A DNA stretch of 20,320 bases from Pseudomonadota bacterium (GTDB lineage: Bacteria > Pseudomonadota > Alphaproteobacteria > Rhizobiales > Methylopilaceae). The notes under the pieces are model-generated. The model was not told the origin of the DNA and ran no database searches. It saw nothing but the letters and a program-made list of their open reading frames with translations. A program made the position numbers and the translations under genes. Below are positions 1 through 6,432 of this stretch, one piece after another (the stretch's first letter is position 1; each line of letters begins with the position of its first letter). The stretch covers positions 1 through 20,320 of the forward strand of contig JAEZCD010000154.1 of NCBI GenBank assembly GCA_023430145.1, in the 5' to 3' direction.

Positions 1-37
1 GGGGGGGGGGGGGGGCGGGGGGGGGGGGGGGGGGGGG
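1..37. other. Poly-G contig end, probable artefact
   Basis: Thirty-six of the first 37 bases are G, with one C at position 16, and ordinary sequence begins abruptly afterwards. A matching run occupies the other end of the window. Long G runs at both ends are typical of no-signal reads from two-colour sequencing chemistry carried into an assembly. I read this as artefact rather than genomic DNA. This is inference from composition only. Confidence 0.8.
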
Positions 38-396
38 CCGCCCACCCCTGCGTTAGCATCGGGTCGCAATCGCCTGAAGACGATCGCGTGCGACGGCCCG
101 TGTCGAGGGCCGTCCGACCACGATGTCCCGTGCTCTGACCCGGCGGGACCGGGCAGCGCGACGATCCTGGACCCTTGTCACGTCAGGCCGAGAAGCTTCG
201 CCGCCACCGCGGCGCCGATGTCGTGCACCCGGCATAGCCGTCCGCCGGCGCCGTTATCGCCCGCTCTCCGCCCTCAATGGCATCGGCCTCACTCGGCGCC
301 GCCTTCTTTGTTAATCCCACCTGCCCGGCCCGCTCGCCTCCTCTCCCGCCGGCCCCTGCCCGTTCGGCAGCGCTTCGATCCGCCACATGGTTGCGA
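38..396. other. Gene-free leader region upstream of the PHO box
   Basis: I see no convincing gene here. The open frames are short, arginine- and proline-rich, and lack ribosome binding sites or recognisable domains. The one clear structure is a perfect 8-bp stem at 92-99 and 107-114 (GACGGCCC / GGGCCGTC) with a 7-nt loop. It could be the terminator of a gene lost at the contig end, although it has no T-tract. The rest, up to the PHO box, shows nothing I can assign. Confidence 0.5.
92..114. terminator. 8-bp stem-loop, possible terminator
   Basis: GACGGCCC (92-99) and GGGCCGTC (107-114) are exact inverted repeats around a 7-nt loop. No run of T follows on either strand, so intrinsic termination is uncertain. 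The position, between the contig end and the PHO box, would suit termination of an upstream gene that is not in the window. Confidence 0.3.
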
Positions 397-425
397 CCGT
401 CATCGAACTGTCATGGAACTGTCAC
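397..425 (+). promoter_or_regulatory. PHO box (PhoB binding site), three tandem half-sites
   Basis: Three direct repeats with an 11-bp period are visible: CCGTCAT at 397, CTGTCAT at 408 and CTGTCAC at 419, separated by CGAA and GGAA. This closely matches the known PHO box, two CTGTCA(T/C) repeats spaced 11 bp apart, with an extra upstream copy. It lies 82 nt before phnD, in the right orientation to replace a -35 element. By family knowledge, phosphorylated PhoB would bind here and switch on the importer operon under phosphate starvation. I cannot point to a clear -10 hexamer downstream. Confidence 0.88.
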
Positions 426-506
426 AAAGGTTGACCGGGGCGGGGAGGCTTGCAAGGGTGCCGCGAACGGTGCCCGCCTTGAAGAGCACCTCGAAGGAGG
501 AAACTG

Positions 507-1544
507 ATGACCGACTGGACGATTCGCCTCGGCGCCGCCGTGGCGCTCGGCGCCCTCGCCACCCTGCCGATGTCCGCCAGCGCCGCCGAATGCCCCAATC
601 GCGGCCAGCTCGACGACCGCTACTGCGACGCCAACAAGGACCTCGTCGCCGACGTGCCGGCGGAGACGCGCGACCCGAGCACCATCGTCTTCGCCTATTC
701 GCCGGTGGAAGACCCCGCCGTCTATGAGAACATCTTCGCGCCCTTCACGAAATACCTGTCGGAGTGCTCGGGCAAGCGGGTCGTCTACTATCCGGTGCAG
801 TCGAACTCGGCCGAGATCGAGGCGATGCGCTCGGGCCGGCTGCACGTCGCCGGCTTCTCGACCGGCCCGACGGGCTTTGCCGTCAACATGGCCGGCGCCA
901 TTCCTTTCGCCGCCAAGGGCACGGCCGAGAAGGTACGCGGCTACCACCTCGCGGTCGTCGTCAAGAAGGACAGCCCATACCAGAAGCTCTCGGATCTGAA
1001 GGGCAAGAAGGTCGCGCACACCTCGCAGTCCTCGAACTCGGGCAACCTCGCGCCGCTCGTCCTCTTCCCCGACCAGGGCCTGAAGCCGAACGAGGACTAC
1101 AAGCCCGTGTTCTCCGGCGGCCACGACAAGTCCGCCCTCGGCGTGATCGCCGGCGACTACGACGCGGCCCCCGTCGCCTCGGACGTGCTCGAGCGCATGG
1201 TCACTCGCGGCACGATCAAACAGGACGATTTCCGCGTCATCTACGAGAGCGAGACGTTCCCGACCTCGTCCTTCGCCATCGCGCACGATCTGAAGCCGGA
1301 GCTGTCCGAGAAGATCCGCAAGTGCTTCTACGACTTCCGCTTCACGCCGGAGATGACGAAGGAGTTCAACGGCGACGACCGCTTCTTCCCGATCACCTAC
1401 CAGAAGGACTGGGCCGTCGTGCGCCGCGTCGCCGAGGAGTCCGGCACGCCCTACAACAAGGCCGCCTACGAGAAGGAAACGGCACGGGAGGCCGAGGCCG
1501 CCCGCAAGAAGGCCGAGGAAGCGGCCAAGAAGAAGGCCCAGTGA
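507..1544 (+). CDS. phnD: PhnD/PhoD-type periplasmic binding protein for phosphonate/phosphite/phosphate
   Basis: This is the solute-binding subunit of an ABC importer that captures phosphonate, phosphite or phosphate in the periplasm and hands it to the two permeases encoded downstream. The 345-residue product begins with a Sec signal peptide, hydrophobic at about residues 7-24 with likely cleavage near ASA/AE at 26. The mature part carries the PhnD-type SBP fold, including a YSPVEDPAVYE segment and the AGFSTGPTGFAVN ligand-loop region. Start choice is firm: AAGGAGG stands a few bases upstream of the ATG. The last 25 residues or so form a Lys/Ala/Glu-rich helix that looks like a tail added to the usual domain. 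It is first in a tight operon with phnC and two phnE genes, under a PHO box. Family assignment is strong, but the preferred ligand cannot be read from the sequence. Confidence 0.93.
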   Translation: MTDWTIRLGAAVALGALATLPMSASAAECPNRGQLDDRYCDANKDLVADVPAETRDPSTIVFAYSPVEDPAVYENIFAPFTKYLSECSGKRVVYYPVQSNSAEIEAMRSGRLHVAGFSTGPTGFAVNMAGAIPFAAKGTAEKVRGYHLAVVVKKDSPYQKLSDLKGKKVAHTSQSSNSGNLAPLVLFPDQGLKPNEDYKPVFSGGHDKSALGVIAGDYDAAPVASDVLERMVTRGTIKQDDFRVIYESETFPTSSFAIAHDLKPELSEKIRKCFYDFRFTPEMTKEFNGDDRFFPITYQKDWAVVRRVAEESGTPYNKAAYEKETAREAEAARKKAEEAAKKKAQ

Positions 1545-2338
1545 GCGCGGCCGAGCGCATCGCGGTGGAGGAGGGAGCGGACTCCCGCTCCCTCCGCATC
1601 CGCCGGCTGCGCAAGGAGTATCGGCCGGGCGTGCCGGTGCTCCGCGACATCGACCTCGTCGTGCCGGGCTCGGGCATGACGGCGGTGATCGGCCCCTCCG
1701 GCACCGGCAAGTCGACGCTGATCCGCTGCATCAACCGCCTCGTCGAGCCGACCTCGGGCGAGATCTGGTTCGGCGGCACGGATCTGGTGACGCTGCGCGG
1801 CGCGGCATTGCGCGATGCCCGCCGCCGCATCGGCATGGTGTTCCAGGAGTACAATCTCGTCGAGCGGCTGACGGTGATGGAGAACCTGCTCTGCGGCCGG
1901 CTCGGCTATGTCGGCGCCTGGCGGGCCTGGCTGCGGCGATTCCCGCAGAAGGACATCGACCACGCCTTCGCGCTGCTCGACGAGGTCGGCCTCGGCGATT
2001 TCGCGACGCGGCGCGCGGATGCGCTCTCAGGCGGCCAGCGCCAGCGCGTCGGAATCGCCCGCGCGCTGATGCAGGAACCGGACCTGATCCTCGCCGACGA
2101 GCCGACCTCCTCGCTCGACCCGAAAACCTCGGTCGAGATCATGGAGCTGCTCTCGAGGCTCGCCGCCGAGCGCCACGCCCCGGTGATCGTCAACATCCAC
2201 AATGTCGAGCTGGCCCGGCGCTTCGCGCAGAGGATCGTCGGCATGAGCGGCGGCCGCGTCGTCTATGACGGCCCGCCCGGCGGCCTACGCGATGCGGACC
2301 TGAAGACCATCTACGGCGGCGAGAGCTGGCTCGAATGA
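1541..2338 (+). CDS. phnC: PhnC/PhoC-type ABC importer ATP-binding subunit
   Basis: This ATPase powers the phosphonate/phosphate importer at the cytoplasmic face of the inner membrane. Visible motifs are Walker A GPSGTGKST at residues 51-59, the signature LSGGQRQRVGIARAL, Walker B LILADEP followed by TSSLDP, and the switch histidine in VNIHNVELA. The frame is open far upstream through phnD, so the start had to be chosen. GTG at 1541 gives 265 residues, the usual PhnC length, and overlaps the phnD stop by 4 nt (GTGA). An A/G-rich AAGAAGG just before it can serve as a ribosome binding site. The overlap implies translational coupling, as does the ATGA overlap with phnE downstream. All catalytic residues are present, so it should be functional. 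Confidence 0.93.
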   Translation: MSAAERIAVEEGADSRSLRIRRLRKEYRPGVPVLRDIDLVVPGSGMTAVIGPSGTGKSTLIRCINRLVEPTSGEIWFGGTDLVTLRGAALRDARRRIGMVFQEYNLVERLTVMENLLCGRLGYVGAWRAWLRRFPQKDIDHAFALLDEVGLGDFATRRADALSGGQRQRVGIARALMQEPDLILADEPTSSLDPKTSVEIMELLSRLAAERHAPVIVNIHNVELARRFAQRIVGMSGGRVVYDGPPGGLRDADLKTIYGGESWLE

Positions 2339-3126
2339 GCGCCCCCGCAGCGCCAGCGCGCCGGCGCGCCTTCGAGCCGAACTGGACCGGCCGGATCGCG
2401 CTCCTGGCGCTCGCGATCTACGTCCTCTATGCCGGCTCGCTGCTCGGCTTCACCTGGGACCGCTTCGTCTTCGGGCTCGAGCACGGCGGGAAATTTCTCG
2501 CCCGCATGTTCCCGCCGAACTTCGATCGCTGGGAGCTGCTCGTCCGCGGCGTCGTCGAGAGCCTGCAGATCGCCGTCATCGCCACGTTCTTCGGCGTGCT
2601 GCTGTCGCTGCCGATCGGCTTCCTCGCCGCGCGCAACCTGATGCCGCCCTGGGTCACCTGGCCGGCGCGGGCGCTGATCGCTCTCTGCCGCTCGTTCCAC
2701 CCGATCATCGTCGCCATCCTGTTCGTCAAGGCGATCGGCTTCGGCGCGCTCGCCGGCATCCTCGCCCTGATCGTCGCCTCGATCGGCTTCATCGCGAAAC
2801 TGTTCGCCGAGGCGGTGGAGGAGATCTCGCTGAAGCAGCTCGAGGCGGTGCGCGCCACCGGCGCCTCGCTGCCGCAGGTGCTCATCATGGGCGTGCAGCC
2901 GCAGGTGCTGCCTCGCTTCATCGGCTTCGCCACCTATCAGCTCGACTCGAACCTGCGCAACTCCACGATGGTCGGCATCGTCGGCGGCGGCGGCATCGGC
3001 TCGACCCTGTTCACCGCCTATCAGCGCTTCGACTACGACTACGTGCTCGCCATCCTGATCGTCATCGTCGGGCTCATCATGGTGGCCGAGATCGTTTCGG
3101 GCTGGGCGCGGAGGACGTTCCAGTGA
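2335..3126 (+). CDS. phnE: PhnE-type permease, first of two
   Basis: This is an inner-membrane permease of the phosphonate/phosphate importer. The 263-residue product has a short basic N-terminus, a first membrane helix at about residues 20-40, and a BPD-transp-1 (MetI-like) domain with five or so further helices. The EAA loop that docks on the ATPase is visible as EAVRATGASLPQVLIMGVQPQ-like sequence in the second half. The ATG overlaps the phnC stop (ATGA), which points to coupled translation. The next gene is a second PhnE, so the channel is probably a heterodimer. This matches the PhoE/PhoT pair of Sinorhizobium meliloti PhoCDET, a phosphate and phosphonate importer. Assignment to the family is secure; which permease corresponds to PhoE is inference. 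Confidence 0.9.
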   Translation: MSAPAAPARRRAFEPNWTGRIALLALAIYVLYAGSLLGFTWDRFVFGLEHGGKFLARMFPPNFDRWELLVRGVVESLQIAVIATFFGVLLSLPIGFLAARNLMPPWVTWPARALIALCRSFHPIIVAILFVKAIGFGALAGILALIVASIGFIAKLFAEAVEEISLKQLEAVRATGASLPQVLIMGVQPQVLPRFIGFATYQLDSNLRNSTMVGIVGGGGIGSTLFTAYQRFDYDYVLAILIVIVGLIMVAEIVSGWARRTFQ

Positions 3127-3161
3127 GGGCGGGGCCAGTGAGGCGGGGCCAGTGAGCGCGG
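3120..3161 (+). repeat. Triplicated stop/start junction between the two phnE genes
   Basis: Three tandem imperfect units sit here: CCAGTGAGGGCGGGG (3120-3134), CCAGTGAGGCGGGG (3135-3148) and CCAGTGAGCGCGG (3149-3161). Each contains GTGA, the kind of stop/start overlap used at the phnD/phnC junction, where the same CCAGTGAGCGCGG occurs at 1538-1550. The first copy carries the phnE stop and the third carries the GTG of the second phnE. The units supply a GAGG that can act as its ribosome binding site. The repeat lengthens the gap from an overlap to 25 nt. Confidence 0.8.
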
Positions 3162-3970
3162 TGACGTCGGGTGCTGCGGCGATCCACCGCGAGTGGCATC
3201 GCTTCACGCCGGCGCAGCGGCTCGCGCGCTTCGCCTTCTACCTCGTCGCCGTGGCGGCCGTCGTCGTCTCGATCAACTCGGTCGAGATCATCCCCGAATT
3301 CCTGTGGGACGCGCCCGAGCAGATCGTCGACCTGTTCGCCCGCATGTGGCCGATCGACTGGGCCTATTTCGGCGACAGCGTGCTGGATTCGCTGATCGAG
3401 ACGCTGCACATCGCCACCCTCGGCACCATCCTGTCGCTCGTCATCGCCGTGCCGCTCGGTTTCCTCGCCGCGCGCAACCTCTGCCCCTACCCGCCGCTGA
3501 ACTGGCTGGCGAAGTTCGTCTTCGTCACCTCGCGCTCGGTGAACTCGCTCGTCTGGGCGCTCCTGTTCGTGGCCGTGTTCGGCCCGGGTGCCCTCGCCGG
3601 CACGCTCGCCATCGCGCTGCGCTCGGTCGGATTCGTCGGCAAGCTGTTTGCCGAGGCGCTCGAGGAGGCCAATGCCGGCTCGATCGAGGCGCTGGAGGCG
3701 GCCGGCGCACCGAAGCGGAGCGTCGTCCTCATGGGCTACTGGCCGCAGGTGCAGCCGGCCTTCTGGTCGATCGCCCTGTTCCGCTGGGACATCAACATCC
3801 GCGAATCGGCCGTGCTCGGCCTCGTCGGCGCCGGCGGCATCGGCACCGCGCTGGAGACGGCACTGAGCCTGCTCTACTGGGACCAGGTCGCGGTGGTGCT
3901 CTTGACCATCTTCGCGGTGGTGATAGCCGCCGAGATGCTGGTGACGACGATCCGGGCGCGGATCATCTGA
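3152..3970 (+). CDS. phnE: PhnE-type permease, second of two (PhoT-like)
   Basis: This is the second inner-membrane permease of the importer, 272 residues with a MetI-like domain. It shares with the first PhnE the LSxxIxxPLGFLAARNL segment after the first helices, the EAA loop (SIEALEAAGAPKRSVVLMGYWPQ region) and the glycine-rich LVGAGGIG stretch near the end. The start is GTG at 3152; no ATG is suitably placed, and GAGG lies 8 nt upstream within the repeated junction. It ends the operon: the next gene is on the opposite strand, and no phosphonate-degrading enzyme follows. Two different permeases are typical of rhizobial PhoCDET systems rather than of the single-PhnE enterobacterial transporter. 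Confidence 0.9.
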   Translation: MSAVTSGAAAIHREWHRFTPAQRLARFAFYLVAVAAVVVSINSVEIIPEFLWDAPEQIVDLFARMWPIDWAYFGDSVLDSLIETLHIATLGTILSLVIAVPLGFLAARNLCPYPPLNWLAKFVFVTSRSVNSLVWALLFVAVFGPGALAGTLAIALRSVGFVGKLFAEALEEANAGSIEALEAAGAPKRSVVLMGYWPQVQPAFWSIALFRWDINIRESAVLGLVGAGGIGTALETALSLLYWDQVAVVLLTIFAVVIAAEMLVTTIRARII

Positions 3971-3976
3971 GGCAAA

Positions 3977-3989
3977 CCGGCGCCGCCGG
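3977..3989. terminator. Small GC-rich hairpin after phnE
   Basis: CCGGC (3977-3981) and GCCGG (3985-3989) flank a 3-nt loop six bases after the phnE stop, between two convergent genes. It lacks a T-tract and is short, so a terminator role is only suggested by position. Confidence 0.25.
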
Positions 3990-4031
3990 GCAACGAGTTT
4001 CCGCCTGCCTCGATTCTATCCCGCCGTCGCC

Positions 4032-4823
4032 TCAGCCGCGGGCGAGGTCGGCGCCGCGCAAGACGCCCGCGGTCGGCGTAGCGAGGGGATGGTCGAGCTT
4101 CCAGGCTTCGACACGCGGGCGCGGGGGACCACCGGACTCCGGGAACTCCGTCGGGCAGCCGCACGAGAGGCTCCTGAGAGCGTCGACATCCTTCAGGATG
4201 ATGCGCCCGCGTACCGACCGTATGGCATGGGCGCCCTCGAGGATGTGCAGCGCCGCGGTCACACCGGCACGCCTCACTCCGAGCGCCCGCGCCAGCGAGT
4301 GGTGGGTTATCTCGAGGTCGTGCCGCCCCGCCTTGGTGTGACAGGCGAGAATCCAATGGGCCAGCCGTTGCGAGATCGTATGCCTCGCGGCGCAGGCGCC
4401 GGCCTGCGAAATCTGCCGGATGAAAGCGTTGGCGAAGGCCAGCACCGCCGCGCGCAGGTCCGGATGTTCCTCGATCAGCTTCAGGAAATCCGACCGGGTT
4501 ACCTCGATCGCCGCTCCGGCGACGCATACCCGCCAGGTGAACGGCGTGACGGGCGATTCGAGCGCCAGAAGCGCGCCCACCATCCCCTCGCTTCCGACGA
4601 GCGCCACCTCCAATTCCGCTCCGTCACGCAGGAGATGGGAGGCCGAAACGACACCACCATCGATGAACCAGACGTGATGGATCGCTTGACTGGTGCGGTA
4701 CAGCATCGCGCCGCGTTCCAGCCCGACACGCGCGCCCCGAGTTGCCAAGGATGCTCGTCGCGTCGAAGGGAGCAGCGACTGTAAAAGCCGGTTCTGCGTC
4801 GACATCGCGGCGATCGTGCCCAT
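4032..4823 (-). CDS. Crp/Fnr-family transcriptional regulator (first copy)
   Basis: This is a cytoplasmic DNA-binding regulator with an N-terminal cyclic-nucleotide-binding-type beta-barrel (about residues 20-110, including GSEGMVGALLAL) and a C-terminal winged helix (about 150-215, recognition part LGVRRAGVTAALHILE). There is no Fnr-type N-terminal cysteine cluster, so oxygen sensing by an iron-sulfur cluster is unlikely. The start at 4823 is favoured by AAGGGG about 9 nt upstream; the ATG at 4805 (MSTQNRLL), which resembles the usual family start, is nearly as good. The last 40 or so residues after SLSCGCP are Pro/Arg-rich and unlike the usual family end. An EcfG-type promoter match lies about 200 nt upstream. 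It converges with the phn operon, so it is not an obvious local regulator of that operon. Ligand and targets are unknown. Confidence 0.85.
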   Translation of the reverse strand: MGTIAAMSTQNRLLQSLLPSTRRASLATRGARVGLERGAMLYRTSQAIHHVWFIDGGVVSASHLLRDGAELEVALVGSEGMVGALLALESPVTPFTWRVCVAGAAIEVTRSDFLKLIEEHPDLRAAVLAFANAFIRQISQAGACAARHTISQRLAHWILACHTKAGRHDLEITHHSLARALGVRRAGVTAALHILEGAHAIRSVRGRIILKDVDALRSLSCGCPTEFPESGGPPRPRVEAWKLDHPLATPTAGVLRGADLARG

Positions 4824-5027
4824 CTTCGTTCGCCCCTTCGGCCGTGTGGCCTGCTCCGCAGGGCCTGACATCCTCGAGTCGCCCGTCGAGCCGCACCGCT
4901 CTTTATGACTTCCCTTTCTCGATGCGGCGGACTTGTCGGCCCGCAAGGCGGCGCCCGCGCCGCCGGCGCCCCGGATGCTGGTCAGGGCCCGCGCAGACTC
5001 GCCGACGCCATCCCGATCAGCGCAGCC

Positions 5028-5052
5028 AACGTGCCGGGCTGAGAAGGGTTCC
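5028..5052 (-). promoter_or_regulatory. EcfG-type general-stress promoter (GGAAC-N16-CGTT)
   Basis: Read on the - strand, GGAAC (5052-5048) is followed after exactly 16 bases by CGTT (5031-5028). This is a full match to the -35/-10 consensus known for the alphaproteobacterial general stress sigma factor EcfG (SigT/RpoE2). It points toward the Crp/Fnr-family gene starting at 4823, leaving a leader of about 200 nt with no gene in it. The match is direct; the sigma factor assignment is inference. Confidence 0.55.
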
Positions 5053-5194
5053 TACCGCGCCGTTCGACGAGATCGACGCAACTGCGGCGCAGGATCGGAC
5101 CGGTCGCGTTGGGACGGCGGCTTTCTGCCGGGATGCCTCGTCTCCTCCGAGGCTCTGCAGACGCCTCCGGCCCATAGTTGCCGCGTTCGTCGGC

Positions 5195-5288
5195 GAGCCG
5201 CGCTCCCTCGGAGAGCGGCTCGCAGGGAGCGTTTCGCTCCTTGCCGTCCGCGGCGGCTGACTGGAGACCCTGCCGTCCCCTCAGCCGC
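5195..5288. terminator. Three consecutive stem-loops downstream of the PRC-barrel gene
   Basis: Hairpin 1 (5195-5221) pairs GAGCCGC with GCGGCTC and, after one mismatch, CTCC with GGAG. Hairpin 2 (5222-5244) starts at the very next base, with a GGAGCG-TTT-CGCTCC core extended by GCA/TGC across a G-T pair. Hairpin 3 (5253-5288) pairs GCGGCTGA with TCAGCCGC around 20 nt. They lie 30 to 125 nt after the stop of the - strand gene at 5320. No T-tract follows on the - strand. They may end that transcript or form a small structured RNA; pairing in hairpin 2 is better if the + strand is transcribed. Confidence 0.4.
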
Positions 5289-5319
5289 GGCTCGTCGCGT
5301 GTGCCCACGAGATGCGGCT

Positions 5320-6432
5320 CTAGCGGGCGACCGAGCGGAATTCCGGGGCGCGCTCCAGATCCTCCTTCGTCATGCCGCGCAGAATGATGCGCGAGGGATT
5401 GATCGTCTCGGTCTGGGCGGCCCCGCCCGTCCTGGCGCCGCCGGTCGCCGCCGGGGGGACGGTGCCCTGAGGAGCGGCCCGGGCACGATCGTTGGCAACG
5501 ATCTCGAGCGCCTCGAACGGGATCGCGACGTTCTTCTGACCGATGCCGAGGAAGCCGCCGACGCCGACGGTCACCGCGACCACGCGACCGTTCTGGTCGA
5601 GGATCACCTCGTCGATCCTGCCGACATTCTCGTCGGCCGCACCGTAGACGGTCGTCCCCTCGAGGTCGGAGGCTAGGATGTGACCCGGGCCGAGCGCGGA
5701 CAGCACAGCGGCCGGCCCCTGCGCCGGCTGTGTCACGGCTTGGCCCTGCACGGGCTGGGTCACAACCTCCGCCTGCACGGGCTGAGTCGTCGGCTGCCCC
5801 TGCATGGGCTGGGTCGCCTGCGGAACGGGCGCGGCCGGCTGCGCCGTCTGTGCAGCGGGCTGTCCGGCAGCACCCGGAGCCGGCTGCGTCGCCGCCGTGC
5901 CCGGGGCGGGCTGCTGCGGCAGGGCCTGCGCCATCTGCAGGTGGCTGCGCAGCACCGGCACCTTCTCTGCCGCCCAGGCCTTGAGATCGGCGTTGTCGCC
6001 GCCGCGAGCGTAGCCGTCGAACAGCTGGATCGCCTGCTCGTGCGCCTCGATCTGCGCGGTCCTGTAGGCCCGCTCGAAGCCTGCGGTCGCCGACTGGAGC
6101 TGCTGCAGCTTCTGCTGATGCGGCCGGTCGAGCTCGGCGGGAAGCTGGATGCGCTGCAGATCAGCCGACCGCTGCAGCATCGATTTCAACTGCTCGGTGT
6201 TGGCCCGGTGGTCCTCGATGATCTTGGTCGCGAAGGTTTGATACTGGGAGTTCTGAGACCGATCGAGCGCGAGCTCGCTCGAGCGGATCTCGAACATGTC
6301 CCCGATGGCGGCCTTGGAGACGAATCCGGCCGTATCGGTCTGCATCGGCGCGGCGCCGGGACTCGTCTGCACCTGGGCGAGGCCCGGGCTGGCGAGCACG
6401 GCGAGAGAGGTTGCGAGGAAAATTCGCTTCAT
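5320..6432 (-). CDS. Secreted DUF4142 / PRC-barrel fusion protein
   Basis: The 370-residue product is an exported envelope protein of unknown function. A signal peptide (residues 1-20, MKRIFLATSLAVLASPGLAQ) precedes a helical DUF4142 domain at about 35-170, with the typical AAIGDMFEIRSSELALDRS opening. A Pro/Gln/Ala-rich linker at 171-245 includes four tandem nonapeptides, and a PRC-barrel domain (about 248-315, GxxVYGAADENVGRIDEVILDQNG) follows. The C-terminus carries a short SRIILRGMTKEDLE motif often seen in rhizobial PRC proteins. The start at 6432 is set by the signal peptide and AGGGG 9 nt upstream; the open frame runs further to 6771 without a credible start. The gene is alone, with an EcfG-like promoter just upstream, consistent with a stress-induced envelope protein. 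Each domain is recognisable; their fusion in one chain is less usual. Confidence 0.85.
   Translation of the reverse strand: MKRIFLATSLAVLASPGLAQVQTSPGAAPMQTDTAGFVSKAAIGDMFEIRSSELALDRSQNSQYQTFATKIIEDHRANTEQLKSMLQRSADLQRIQLPAELDRPHQQKLQQLQSATAGFERAYRTAQIEAHEQAIQLFDGYARGGDNADLKAWAAEKVPVLRSHLQMAQALPQQPAPGTAATQPAPGAAGQPAAQTAQPAAPVPQATQPMQGQPTTQPVQAEVVTQPVQGQAVTQPAQGPAAVLSALGPGHILASDLEGTTVYGAADENVGRIDEVILDQNGRVVAVTVGVGGFLGIGQKNVAIPFEALEIVANDRARAAPQGTVPPAATGGARTGGAAQTETINPSRIILRGMTKEDLERAPEFRSVAR
5707..5814 (-). repeat. Tandem 27-bp repeat encoding TQPxQ nonapeptides
   Basis: Residues 207-242 of the DUF4142/PRC protein are four 9-residue units: TQPMQGQPT, TQPVQAEVV, TQPVQGQAV and TQPAQGPAA. At the DNA level the unit recurs with a 27-bp period (CTGCACGGGCTG and close variants on the + strand). 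Such in-frame repeats can vary in number between strains and form a flexible spacer. Confidence 0.75.

Larger units (their letters stand above)
4824..5319. other. Gene-free interval between the Crp-like gene and the PRC-barrel gene
   Basis: I find no credible coding sequence in these 496 bases. The open frames present are Arg/Pro-rich and have no ribosome binding site. The interval holds an EcfG-type promoter match on the - strand (5028-5052) and three consecutive stem-loops (5195-5288). An A/T-rich patch near 4900-4920 (around TTTATGACTTCC) may be another promoter segment for the Crp-like gene. Confidence 0.6.

Noticed and set aside
183..235. Short - strand reading ending in VAAKLLGLT, resembling a protein C-terminus
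   Set aside because: An in-frame stop lies about 26 codons before the end, no start with a ribosome binding site exists, and no family can be recognised.
411..1286. Long open frame of 291 codons on the - strand
   Set aside because: It lies antisense to phnD and has the Val/Arg/Gly/Asp-rich composition typical of antisense frames in GC-rich DNA. It has no recognisable domain.
2311..3207. Open frame of 298 codons on the - strand
   Set aside because: Antisense shadow of phnE. The highly charged Asp/Arg/Glu composition has no family pattern, while the sense strand encodes a clear permease.
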